This document shows, piece after piece, positions 33,931 through 41,251 of a stretch of DNA of 64,000 bases. This DNA comes from Vineibacter terrae (GTDB lineage: Bacteria > Pseudomonadota > Alphaproteobacteria > Reyranellales > Reyranellaceae). The notes beneath the pieces were generated by a model. That model had not been told where the DNA came from, did no database searches, and saw only the letters and a program-made list of their open reading frames with translations. The position numbers and the translations under genes are program-made. The DNA is taken from positions 62,001-126,000 of the forward strand of contig NZ_VDUZ01000005.1 in NCBI RefSeq assembly GCF_008039615.1, read 5' to 3'. Within the stretch, counting starts at the first letter, position 1. Every line of letters begins with the position of its first letter.

Positions 33931-34335
33931 ATGCAAGCTGACTTTGCCCTGCTCAAGAAGCGTGTTCGTGACGTGATCGAACGGTCCAAGGTCGGCGAAC
34001 GCGTGAATGATGTGTTGCTGGAAGCCGATCGGGATGATGAGGGGGCGGATTTCCTGCGCGTGCTTCTCAAGGTGGAATTTCTTGAGAGTGTGAGCGACGC
34101 TGATATGGAATCGCTGGTCGAGGCCATCGAAGCCGCCATAAGCGCTGTGGATGAGCGATTTCCGAGTGTTCGCTTTCGGGTAGGTCGTATTGCCGGTTGC
34201 AACCTCAGCAATTCGGCCGCCGTTTTCACCAAAATAGGCGGCGATGTCGTGTTGTTTGTCGCCACGCAAGAGCATGCCCTTGATGATCTGTGTTTCTCGA
34301 TAGTTGAAAGTCGCCATGTCGTCGTCGCCCCCTGA
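33931..34335 (+). CDS. Hypothetical small acidic protein
   Basis: 134 residues from ATG 33931, with GGAGGGGAGG about 10 bases upstream. The frame extends upstream, but in repeat-like DNA. The protein reads FALLKKRVRDVIERSKVGER, then LEADRDDEGADFLRVLLKVE, an acidic central helix pair (ESVSDADMESLVEAIEAAIS) and a beta-rich end (VVLFVATQEHALDDLCFS). I do not recognise a family. GC is lower than average here and the gene sits in a repeat-rich zone with a primase fragment, so mobile origin is plausible. A perfect hairpin follows the stop directly. Confidence 0.65.
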   Translation: MQADFALLKKRVRDVIERSKVGERVNDVLLEADRDDEGADFLRVLLKVEFLESVSDADMESLVEAIEAAISAVDERFPSVRFRVGRIAGCNLSNSAAVFTKIGGDVVLFVATQEHALDDLCFSIVESRHVVVAP

Positions 34336-34357
34336 CCATGCCGATTCTTCGGCATGG
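34336..34357 (+). terminator. Hairpin terminator after the hypothetical gene
   Basis: CCATGCCGA-TTCT-TCGGCATGG, a perfect 9-bp stem with 4-base loop, starting at the base after the TGA stop (34333-34335). The following TGGTTGGG is only partly T-rich, so termination strength is uncertain. Confidence 0.6.
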
Positions 34358-34742
34358 TGGTTGGGCAGATGGTGGCACAACGCATCAGATTGTTGAATGG
34401 ACGCTTTACCTGTCGGCCTGCCGGGGATCGGGGTGCTTGGTCCTTCGCCGCCTCCCGGAATCGCGTACATCGAACCTGTTCTGGCCTGCCGCGGCATGCA
34501 CGCTCGCGGTGGGCGCAATGTCTGGTTTTGTACCGATTGCAGGTGAGTCGCCGGCAACATATAATAGTCGAACTTGGTAAGCGTTCCCGTCGCCGGGGCA
34601 TGTCCTGAGGGTTTCCGAGGGACGAACGGGCGCCACGCCTGCCCGGCAGTCAAAGGGCAAGCCGCCGCCGGGCTTCATGCGGGCGTCTTCGCCGGTTGCT
34701 GACGTCAAGCAACACCCTCCTCACCATCATCGGGTGGCGCCC
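34358..34742. other. Intergenic stretch, nothing recognised
   Basis: No frame on either strand here looks like protein, and no repeat of the named families was found apart from the hairpin at its left edge. It may be degraded sequence between the hypothetical gene and the primase fragment. Confidence 0.5.
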
Positions 34743-35268
34743 ATGAGTGCGCGCAATTTCGCGGATCTGACGCATGCCGGCCACGGCGCACCGCTGCGCT
34801 GGTGGCATTACACCGACACCTTCGCCATCGCCGCCTTCCGCGGCCGCACCGGCCGCAAGATCATCGCCATGGCGGTGCGCAACGGCGCGCCCTGCTGCTG
34901 GCACGAGCCGCCGGCGCCGCTGCCGCTCTACGGCGCCGCGGCGCTGCAGGCGCGACCCGAGGCGCCGGTGCTGGTGGTACAAAGCGAGGCGGTCGCCGAT
35001 GCCGCCCGGCGGCTGTTCCCGGACCACGTCTGCCTTGCCTGGGCGGGCGGCTGCGCCGCCGTCGACAAGGCCGACATCAAACCGCTGCGCGGCCGCGACG
35101 TGGTGCTGTGGCCGGACGACGACGCGGGCGGCACGGCGATGGTGCGGTTCCAGGTGCGGCTGCAAGGTTGGGCGCGCACGACCGTGCGCATCGCCGCGCG
35201 GCGCGCCTGGCCGGTGCCCTGGGATGGCGGTGAACCGCCGGCGCTGCCCGACGCCACCGCTCACCTTT
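34743..35268 (+). pseudogene. Toprim/primase-like fragment, truncated by a repeat
   Basis: The readable part begins MSARNFADLTHAGHGAPLRWW and contains a Toprim-like core: APVLVVQSEAVADAARRLFP, then WAGGCAAVDKADIKPLRGRD and VVLWPDDDAGGTAM. This resembles the small Toprim domain of phage or integrative-element DNA primases that act with a helicase. Two key acidic positions fit (the DDD cluster), but the first conserved Glu is a serine-glutamate pair (QSEAV). The frame then runs into a palindromic element at 35265 and ends soon after in unrelated sequence (35555). The helicase part is absent. Probably a remnant of a mobile element. Confidence 0.6.
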
Positions 35269-35463
35269 CCCCGGAGGGGGGAGGTGCCCCGAAGGGGCGG
35301 AAGGGGGATGTTGGATCGGATTCGGCGTCTCCTCGTGAAGAAGCGACTTCTCTCACCGAAGAGGTATCGCCTGACAATGAAGCGATCTGCCCCGGCGACA
35401 TCGATCTTGCAGCAACATCCCCCTTCCGGCGCTGCGCGCCACCTTCCCCCCTCCGGGGGAAGG
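35265..35463. repeat. Diverged palindromic element, family A/B variant
   Basis: Flanking blocks resemble family A (CCGGAGGGGG, GGTGCCCCGAAGGGGC on the left, GCGCCACCTTCCCCC on the right). The central arms differ: AAGGGGGATGTTG (left) and CAACATCCCCCTT (right) are perfect complements around about 110 bases unrelated to the other copies. It interrupts the primase-like fragment. Confidence 0.7.
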
Positions 35464-35618
35464 ACTGGATCATGGCAGGCCCGCCGGTGGATTGGCGCAA
35501 ATCGCGCTACTGCCGCGGTCCGATTCGGTGCCGTGGAAGTCCTTGTCACTGCTGACGAATTCCAGTTCCGCAATCAGCGCAAATAGCGCAGACGGTTTCG
35601 CCGAGGCTGTCCCCCATC

Positions 35619-35704
35619 TGTCATTCCGAGCGCAGCGAGGAATCTTTGGCGACAGGGGCAATGATGCGTCGTTCAGAAAGATCCCTGGCCACGCGCGGGA
35701 TGAC
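35619..35704. repeat. Inverted repeat, family C copy 2 (diverged)
   Basis: Starts TGTCATTCCGAGCGCAGCG and ends with a GGGATGACGGG arm, about the same length as the copy at 17565, but the arms have several mismatches. It marks the upstream side of the operon at 35807. Confidence 0.7.
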
Positions 35705-35772
35705 GGGTGTGCATCAGGGCAACAGTACCCATTGGCACCCGTTGACAGTGCGGCGCCGGATGCGCCACGGTT

Positions 35773-35790
35773 GTAACCGGATGGTTACTT
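35773..35790. promoter_or_regulatory. Operator palindrome upstream of the DapA-like operon
   Basis: GTAAC-CGGATG-GTTAC followed by TT, preceded by TT. The same core and 6-base spacing occur at 8508-8527 and 11281-11300; only the outer left bases differ (TT instead of AA). It ends 17 bases before ATG 35807, the same position relative to the gene as at 11281, pointing to one common regulator. Confidence 0.75.
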
Positions 35791-35806
35791 GACCTGGAGA
35801 GGCATC

Positions 35807-36880
35807 ATGGCGGCCAACGGCGGCCTGCATTGGTCCGATATCCCGGCCCCGGTCCTGGCGGTGCTGCGGCAGGGCGCCGTGCTGCCGGCCCATCCGCTGG
35901 CGCTGGACGAGAATCGCGCCTTCGACCGCGACTCGCAACGCGCCCTGTCGCGCTACTACATCGATGCCGGCTCGGGTGGCCTGGCCGTGGGTGTGCACGC
36001 GACGCAATTCCAGATCCGCGATGTCGGCCTCTACCGGCCGGTGCTCGAGCTGGCGCAGCAGACCGCCGACGCCTGGACCGACCGGCCGCTGGTGATGATC
36101 GCCGGTGTCATCGGCAAGACCGCGCAGGCCGTCGAGGAGGCGCGGCTGGCGCGCGCCCTGGGCTATCACGCCGTGCTGCTGGGGCTGGGCGCATTGAAGG
36201 GCGCCGGCGAGGACGAGCTGGTGGCGCACTGCGCCGCGGTGGCGCGCGAGATGCCGCTGGTCGGCTTCTACCTGCAGACGGCGGTCGGCGGCATCCCGCT
36301 GTCGCGCGCCTTCTGGGCGCGCTTCGCGGCCATCGAGAACGTCATCGCCATCAAGGTGGCGCCGTTCAACCGCTACAAGACCCTCGACGTCGCCGTCGGC
36401 GTCGCCATGGCCGGCGCCGAGGACCGCGTCACGCTGTACACCGGCAACGACGACCACATCGTCGCCGACCTGCTGATGCCGTGGCGGGTGCGCGCCGGCA
36501 ACCGCGAGGTGACGCTGCGTTTCCGCGGCGGGTTGCTGGGGCACTGGAGCGTGTGGACCAAGGCCGCGGTCGGGCTGCTGGGGCAGGCGCACGCCGCCGT
36601 CGACAGCGGCTCGGTACCGCTGGACGTGCTGGCGCTGGACTCCAAGGTGACCGACTGCAACGCCGTGGTGTTCGATGTCGCCAACGAATTCCGCGGCTGC
36701 ATCCCCGGCTGCCATGAGATTCTCCGCCGCCAGGGCCTGCTGCGCACGGTGCATTGCCTGGATCCGCACGAGGTTCTGAGCCCGGGGCAGTCGGACGAGA
36801 TCGACCGCCTCTACGCCACCTACCCCGAGCTCACCGACGATGCCTTCGTCGCCGCCAACCTCGCGCGCTGGCGCGGGTAG
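35807..36880 (+). CDS. DHDPS/NAL family (DapA-like) aldolase or dehydratase
   Basis: 357 residues, a TIM barrel of the dihydrodipicolinate synthase family. The Schiff-base lysine is K183 in VIAIKVAPFNRY, following LVGFYLQTAVGG; the latter takes the place of the usual tyrosine strand. Standard members are about 300 residues, so there is extra sequence, mainly C-terminal. In catabolic operons such enzymes cleave or dehydrate 2-keto-3-deoxy sugar acids. ATG 35807 has GGAGAGG upstream; an in-frame TTG at 35789 lies in the operator and is rejected. It is first of four genes with a shared operator. Confidence 0.85.
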   Translation: MAANGGLHWSDIPAPVLAVLRQGAVLPAHPLALDENRAFDRDSQRALSRYYIDAGSGGLAVGVHATQFQIRDVGLYRPVLELAQQTADAWTDRPLVMIAGVIGKTAQAVEEARLARALGYHAVLLGLGALKGAGEDELVAHCAAVAREMPLVGFYLQTAVGGIPLSRAFWARFAAIENVIAIKVAPFNRYKTLDVAVGVAMAGAEDRVTLYTGNDDHIVADLLMPWRVRAGNREVTLRFRGGLLGHWSVWTKAAVGLLGQAHAAVDSGSVPLDVLALDSKVTDCNAVVFDVANEFRGCIPGCHEILRRQGLLRTVHCLDPHEVLSPGQSDEIDRLYATYPELTDDAFVAANLARWRG

Positions 36881-36904
36881 CGCGTGGCGGCCGTCCATCC
36901 AGTC

Positions 36905-36931
36905 AGTCATCCCTCGCTACGCTCGGGATGA
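36905..36931. repeat. Short family C hairpin
   Basis: GTCATCCCTCGCTACGCTCG(GGATGAC) is a compact version of the family C arms closing on each other (GTCATCC/GGATGAC ends). It lies in the 80-base gap between the DapA-like and Gfo/Idh genes. Confidence 0.7.
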
Positions 36932-36960
36932 CGCGTTGATCGACAAGGGGACCTGCAACA

Positions 36961-38112
36961 ATGCCAACACGTCGCCTCGGCATCATCATGAACGGCGTGA
37001 CCGGGCGCATGGGGACCAACCAGCACCTGGTGCGTTCCATCGTCGCCATCCGTCAGCAGGGCGGGGTGGCGCTGGCCAACGGCGATCGCGTCATGCCCGA
37101 TCCCATCCTGGTGGGCCGCGGCGCCGACAAGGTCGAGCGCCTGGCCAAGGCCTATGGCATCGAGCGCTGGACCACCGACCTCGACACGGCGCTGCACAAC
37201 CGCAACGACGAGGTCTTCTTCGACGCCGCCACTACCCAGGCGCGCGCCGGCCTGCTGGCGCAGGCGATCGACGCCGGCAAGCACGTCTATTGCGAGAAGC
37301 CGGTGGCCGACACGCTGCATCATGCGCTGGCCGTGGCCAAGAAGGCCAAGGCCGCCGGCATCAAGCACGGCGTCGTGCAGGACAAGCTGTTCCTGCCGGG
37401 CCTGCTGAAGCTGAAGATGTTGCGCGACTCGGGCTTCTTCGGCCGTATCCTCTCGGTGCGCGGCGAGTTCGGCTACTGGGTGTTCGAGGGCGACTGGCAG
37501 CCGGCGCAGCGGCCGTCATGGAACTACAAGAAGGCCGAGGGCGGCGGCATCATCCTCGACATGGTCTGCCATTGGCGCTACGTGATGGACAACCTGTTCG
37601 GCGCCGTGAAGTCGGTGAGCTGCCTGGGCGCCACCCATATCCCCGAGCGCTGGGACGAGGCCGATCGCAGGTACGCGGCCGACACCGACGATGCCTGCTA
37701 CGCTACCTTCCAGCTCGAGGGCGGCGTGATCTGCCACATCAACAGCTCCTGGTGCACGCGCGTGCGCCGCGACGATCTGGTGACGTTCCATGTCGACGGC
37801 ACGCTGGGCTCGGCCGTCGCCGGTCTGCAGAGCTGCCGCACCCAGGCGCGCGTGAGCACGCCGCGCCCGGTATGGAACCCCGACGTCAAGCAGAGCATCG
37901 ACTTCTTCGCCGGCTGGCAGGAGGTGCCTGACAACGTCGCCTACGACAACGGCTTCAAGGCCGAGTGGGAGATGTTCATCCGCCATGTCTGCGAGGACGC
38001 GCCGTTCAAATGGACCCTGTTCGAAGGCGCCAAGGGTGTGCAGCTGGCCGAGCTGGCGATGCGGAGCTGGAAGGAGCGCCGCTGGATCGACGTCCCGCCG
38101 CTGGAGGTTTGA
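36961..38112 (+). CDS. Gfo/Idh/MocA family oxidoreductase (second)
   Basis: 383 residues. The Rossmann start LGIIMNGVTGRMGTNQHLVRS has a GxxGxxG-type loop, and the family signature EKP lies at 112-114 (HVYCEKPVADT). The second domain contains GGGIILDMVCHWRYVMDN, with the conserved Asp and His near 200. It is not closely similar to the Gfo protein at 11318, so the two probably oxidise different intermediates. It follows the DapA-like gene by 80 bases and is separated from the DUF993 gene by a palindromic element. ATG 36961 follows AAGGGG. Confidence 0.88.
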   Translation: MPTRRLGIIMNGVTGRMGTNQHLVRSIVAIRQQGGVALANGDRVMPDPILVGRGADKVERLAKAYGIERWTTDLDTALHNRNDEVFFDAATTQARAGLLAQAIDAGKHVYCEKPVADTLHHALAVAKKAKAAGIKHGVVQDKLFLPGLLKLKMLRDSGFFGRILSVRGEFGYWVFEGDWQPAQRPSWNYKKAEGGGIILDMVCHWRYVMDNLFGAVKSVSCLGATHIPERWDEADRRYAADTDDACYATFQLEGGVICHINSSWCTRVRRDDLVTFHVDGTLGSAVAGLQSCRTQARVSTPRPVWNPDVKQSIDFFAGWQEVPDNVAYDNGFKAEWEMFIRHVCEDAPFKWTLFEGAKGVQLAELAMRSWKERRWIDVPPLEV

Positions 38113-38119
38113 TAGTTAT

Positions 38120-38247
38120 CCTCCCCAGCTTCGCTGGGGAGGTGCCCCGAAGGGGCGGAGGGGAGCCGACGTGGTCTTGGCAACTGAGACCACGTCGGCT
38201 CCCCCTCCGGCCTTCGGCCACCTCCCCCAGCGAAGCTGGGGGAGGGA
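38120..38247. repeat. Palindromic element, family A copy 4
   Basis: CTCCCCAGC/GCTGGGGAG hairpin, GGTGCCCCGAAGGGGC block, GGAGCCGACGTGGTC and complement around TTGGCAACTGA, then GGCCTTCGGCC and a terminal CTCCCCCAGC/GCTGGGGGAG hairpin. Almost base-for-base copy 1 except the centre. Lies between Gfo/Idh and DUF993 genes. Confidence 0.92.
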
Positions 38248-38270
38248 AGACATCGAACGAGGAAACAACC

Positions 38271-39431
38271 ATGCCCACCATCCATCTCCCCACCCGTGAC
38301 GGCCGCACCGAAGCCTTCGCCACCCGCACGCCGCGTGTCTTCCCCAAGGCCGACCGGCCGTTCACCCGCATCGCCTATTCGGCGGTGCATGTCGTCGCCG
38401 ATCCCTTCGCCGATCACGACCCGTGGCTGACGCCGGCGATCGACTGGGAGACCACGCTGAAGTTCCGCCGCCATGTGTGGTCGCTGGGGCTGGGCGTGGC
38501 CGAGTCGATGGACACGGCGCAGCGCGGCATGGGGCTCGACTGGCCGACCAGCCTGGAGCTCATCCGCCGCAGCACGGCGCTGGCCAAGGCCGAGGGCGGC
38601 CTGATCCGCTCCGGCGCCGGCACCGATCACCTGGCGCCGTCGCCAGACCTCACGATCGACGACGTGATCCGCGCCTACGAGGAGCAGTGCGAGGCCGTCG
38701 AGCAGGCCGGCGGCCAGATCATCCTGATGGCCTCGCGGGCGCTGGCCGCCTGCGCCAGGTCGCCCGACGACTACCTGAAGGTCTACGACCGCATCCTGCG
38801 CCAGGTGGCGGCGCCGGCGCTGATCCACTGGCTGGGCGAGATGTTCGATCCGGCGCTCGATGGCTACTGGGGCCACAAGGATCACTGGCAGGCCATGGAG
38901 ACCTGCCTGGCGGCGATTACGGCCAACGCCGGCAAGGTCGACGGCATCAAGATCTCGCTGCTCGACAAGGACAAGGAGATCGTGATGCGCCGCCGCCTGC
39001 CGGAAGGCGTGCGCATGTACACCGGCGACGACTTCAACTACGCCGAGCTGATCGCGGGCGACGCGCAGGGCCATTCCGACGCGCTGCTGGGCATTTTCGA
39101 TGCCATCGCGCCGGCGGCCTCGGCGGCGCTGGGGGCGCTGGCGCGCGGCGAGTCGGGCACGTTCCACGACATCCTGGCGCCGACGGTGCCGCTGTCGCGC
39201 CACATCTTCCGCGCGCCCACGCGCTTCTACAAGACCGGCGTCGTGTTCATGGCCTATCTCAACGGCCTGCAGGAGCATTTCGTGATGGTGGGCGGCCAGC
39301 AGAGCGCGCGCTCGCTGCTGCACCTCGCCGACCTGTTCCGCCTCGCCGATGCCGCCGGCCTGCTGAAGGACCCCGACGACGCGGTCGCGCGCATGCGCCG
39401 CGTGCTCGCGGTGCACGGGCTGGCGAATTAA
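38271..39431 (+). CDS. DUF993 family protein (dihydrodipicolinate synthase-related)
   Basis: 386 residues. I recognise the family by TRIAYSAVHVVADPF near residue 38, ESMDTAQRGMGLDWPTSLELI near 83, and LIRSGAGTDHL. A TIM-barrel fold is expected: PALIHWLGEMFDPALDGYWG, then KVDGIKISLLDKDKE with a lysine on a strand like the Schiff-base lysine of DapA-type enzymes, and VRMYTGDDFNY. The function of DUF993 is not established. Its place between two dehydrogenase/isomerase genes suggests an aldolase or hydrolase step. GAGGAAAC precedes ATG 38271. Confidence 0.85.
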   Translation: MPTIHLPTRDGRTEAFATRTPRVFPKADRPFTRIAYSAVHVVADPFADHDPWLTPAIDWETTLKFRRHVWSLGLGVAESMDTAQRGMGLDWPTSLELIRRSTALAKAEGGLIRSGAGTDHLAPSPDLTIDDVIRAYEEQCEAVEQAGGQIILMASRALAACARSPDDYLKVYDRILRQVAAPALIHWLGEMFDPALDGYWGHKDHWQAMETCLAAITANAGKVDGIKISLLDKDKEIVMRRRLPEGVRMYTGDDFNYAELIAGDAQGHSDALLGIFDAIAPAASAALGALARGESGTFHDILAPTVPLSRHIFRAPTRFYKTGVVFMAYLNGLQEHFVMVGGQQSARSLLHLADLFRLADAAGLLKDPDDAVARMRRVLAVHGLAN

Positions 39432-39433
39432 TT

Positions 39434-39485
39434 CCCTCTCCCGTTCGCGGGAGAGGGAGGGGCCCATGGCGCGTAGCGTCATGGG
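39434..39485. repeat. Paired-hairpin intergenic element, family D
   Basis: Two hairpins in tandem: CCCTCTCCCG-TTCG-CGGGAGAGGG (39434-39457, perfect 10-bp stem) and CCCATG...CATGGG (39463-39485). It lies between the DUF993 stop and the isomerase start within the operon; mRNA processing or stabilisation is possible. Confidence 0.75.
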
Positions 39486-39512
39486 AGGGTGAGGGATCAA
39501 GGAGAAGATGCC

Positions 39513-40346
39513 ATGCGCGACCTCGCCGCCCATCCCGACCTGCTGTCGCTGAACACCGCCACGGTGCGCGAGCGCTGGACCTTGCCGCAGATCATCGAAG
39601 GGTGTGCCCGGCACGGCATCCGCGCCATCGCGCCGTGGCGCGACCAGGTCGCGGCCTGCGGGCTGGAGGCCGCGGCCAGGCTGATCCGCACGCATGGCCT
39701 GCGGGTCAACGGCTATTGTCGCGGCGGCATGTTTCCCGCCGCCGACGCCGCCGGCCGCGCTGCGGCGATCGCGGACAACCGCCGTGCGGTCGACGAGGCG
39801 CTGGCGCTGGGGGCCGAGTGCCTGATCCTGGTGGTGGGCGGCCTGCCGGCCGGCTCCAGGGATATCGCCGGCGCGCGCCGGCAGGTGCAGGATGGCATCG
39901 CCGCGGTGCTCGATCATGCCCGCCCGCAGGGATTGAAGCTCGCGATCGAGCCGCTGCATCCGATGTACGCCGCCGACCGGGCCTGCGTGAACACGCTGGC
40001 GCAGGCCAACGACCTCTGCGATGCGCTGGGCGACGGGGTGGGCGTCGCGGTCGACGTCTATCATGTCTGGTGGGATCCGGCGCTCGAGCGCGAGATCGCG
40101 CGGGCCGGGCGCCGCATCCTGGGCTTCCATGTCTGCGACTGGCTGGTGCCGACGACCGACATGCTGCTGGACCGCGGGATGATGGGCGATGGCGTCATCG
40201 ACATCCCCAGGATCCGCGGCTGGGTCGAGGCGGCCGGCTACGCCGACTGCGTCGAGGTCGAGATCTTCTCGGCCCGGAACTGGTGGCAGCGCGACCCCGA
40301 CGAGGTGCTGCAGACCGTCCGCGAGCGCTACGCCAGCGTGTGCTGA
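39513..40346 (+). CDS. Sugar phosphate isomerase/epimerase family TIM-barrel protein (second)
   Basis: 277 residues of the xylose-isomerase-like barrel. Strand-end motifs in order: IRAIAPWRDQVA, RVNGYCRGGMF, CLILVVGGLPAGS, LKLAIEPLHPMYAADRACVN with the metal glutamate and histidine, VGVAVDVYHVWWDP with the DxxH pair, ILGFHVCDWLVP with a histidine, and CVEVEIFS with the last glutamate. All metal ligands appear present. It is only distantly similar to the one at 12361. ATG 39513 with AAGGAGAAG upstream is better than GTG 39489. Last gene of the four-gene operon. Confidence 0.88.
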   Translation: MRDLAAHPDLLSLNTATVRERWTLPQIIEGCARHGIRAIAPWRDQVAACGLEAAARLIRTHGLRVNGYCRGGMFPAADAAGRAAAIADNRRAVDEALALGAECLILVVGGLPAGSRDIAGARRQVQDGIAAVLDHARPQGLKLAIEPLHPMYAADRACVNTLAQANDLCDALGDGVGVAVDVYHVWWDPALEREIARAGRRILGFHVCDWLVPTTDMLLDRGMMGDGVIDIPRIRGWVEAAGYADCVEVEIFSARNWWQRDPDEVLQTVRERYASVC

Positions 40347-40349
40347 GCT

Positions 40350-40383
40350 GTCCCTTCTCCCCGCCTTCGCGGGGAGAAGGGAC
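40350..40383. terminator. Bidirectional terminator hairpin
   Basis: GTCCCTTCTCCCCGC-CTTC-GCGGGGAGAAGGGAC is a perfect 15-bp stem with a stable CTTC loop, lying exactly between two convergent stops (40346 and 40387). This is the strongest terminator-like structure in the window. Confidence 0.8.
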
Positions 40384-40386
40384 ATG

Positions 40387-40746
40387 CTACAGGCTCCGCC
40401 CGTCGAACGGCGCGGCCTTGACCGTGCCGAGGTCGAGGCCTTCGAGGCAGCGCACGTTGATGGCGATGACCGGCGTGCCGTCCGGCTTGGCGCCGCGCGC
40501 GAAGGACTCGACGCCGCAGGCCGGGCAGAACTGGTGGTGGATCCGCTTCTTGTTGAACTGGTAGTCGGCCACGGCGTCCTCGCCGGCCAGCAGCTTGAAG
40601 GCCGTTGCCGGCACGAAGGTCAGCATCAGGCCGTGCTTGGTGCAGATCGAGCAGTTGCAGGCGATCACCTGCGCCAGGTCGGTCGTGACCTCGTAACGGA
40701 CCTGGCCGCAGTGGCAGCCACCCGAATAGGTCTGAGGTTCCGGCAT
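40387..40746 (-). CDS. GFA (glutathione-dependent formaldehyde-activating-like)/CENP-V zinc protein
   Basis: 119 residues from ATG 40746, which has GGAGGG upstream. The zinc-binding cysteines of the GFA fold are all present: GGCHCGQVRYEV, ACNCSICTKHG, and HHQFCPACGVESFARG. GFA proteins bind a structural and a glutathione-linked zinc; many have no known substrate. It is followed upstream on the same strand by the cyclotransferase-like gene 17 bases away, suggesting cotranscription and a glutathione-related context. Confidence 0.9.
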   Translation of the reverse strand: MPEPQTYSGGCHCGQVRYEVTTDLAQVIACNCSICTKHGLMLTFVPATAFKLLAGEDAVADYQFNKKRIHHQFCPACGVESFARGAKPDGTPVIAINVRCLEGLDLGTVKAAPFDGRSL

Positions 40747-40762
40747 GACATCCCTCCGTCCG

Positions 40763-41236
40763 TCAATCGACCACCGGCGTCGCGGCCAGCGATGCGTGGT
40801 ACGCCGCCGACAGCAGGTCGCGGCCGGCCAGCAGGTGCTCGAGATACCAGCGCGGCGGGCGCAGGCCGCCGGCCACGACCGCCGGCAGCGCCACATACAT
40901 CACCGCGTCGAGCGGCTGGCGCGTGTCGAGCCGCATCACCTGCACGGCGCGCCTTGCGTACTGCCCGCTGCTGACGCCCTCGTCGACATCCAGCAGGTCG
41001 AGGCCCGCCGGCGGCATGCGGTTCAGCGTGCCCTCGACCAGCCCCGCCGGGTCGGGCATCACGTTGGCGGCGCCTTCGCCCGGCCGGTCCCGGCGCTGCT
41101 TGTTGAACGCCAGGCGCCAGCCGTGCAGGTGCCCCGCGACCCGCTCCAGCACCGGCACGCCCTTGTCCGTGCAACGCAGCTTGAGCCGGTTCGGATCCAT
41201 GTTGGAGCCATAGGCGAAGTACCACACGTCAGTCAT
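40763..41236 (-). CDS. Gamma-glutamylcyclotransferase-like (AIG2 fold) protein
   Basis: 157 residues. The YGSNM motif at residues 9-13 (YFAYGSNMDPNRL) is the substrate-binding signature; the usual catalytic glutamate is probably in the DVDEGV segment. The fold is that of GGCT/AIG2 enzymes that release 5-oxoproline from gamma-glutamyl peptides. Together with the neighbouring GFA protein it may act in glutathione turnover. Upstream on the strand lie the two methyltransferase genes, 15 bases away. Confidence 0.87.
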   Translation of the reverse strand: MTDVWYFAYGSNMDPNRLKLRCTDKGVPVLERVAGHLHGWRLAFNKQRRDRPGEGAANVMPDPAGLVEGTLNRMPPAGLDLLDVDEGVSSGQYARRAVQVMRLDTRQPLDAVMYVALPAVVAGGLRPPRWYLEHLLAGRDLLSAAYHASLAATPVVD

Positions 41237-41251
41237 GCGGCTGCTCCCGGC

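Larger units (their letters stand above)
35464..35806. other. Intergenic stretch with family C repeat and operator
   Basis: 343 bases. It contains the tail of the broken primase frame, the family C repeat copy 2 at 35619-35704 and the operator at 35773-35790. No independent gene seen. Confidence 0.6.

Noticed and set aside
37941-40385. Minus-strand open frame of 814 codons over the Gfo, DUF993 and isomerase genes
   Set aside because: Shadow of three well-supported plus-strand genes; no protein-like composition and it runs across their boundaries.
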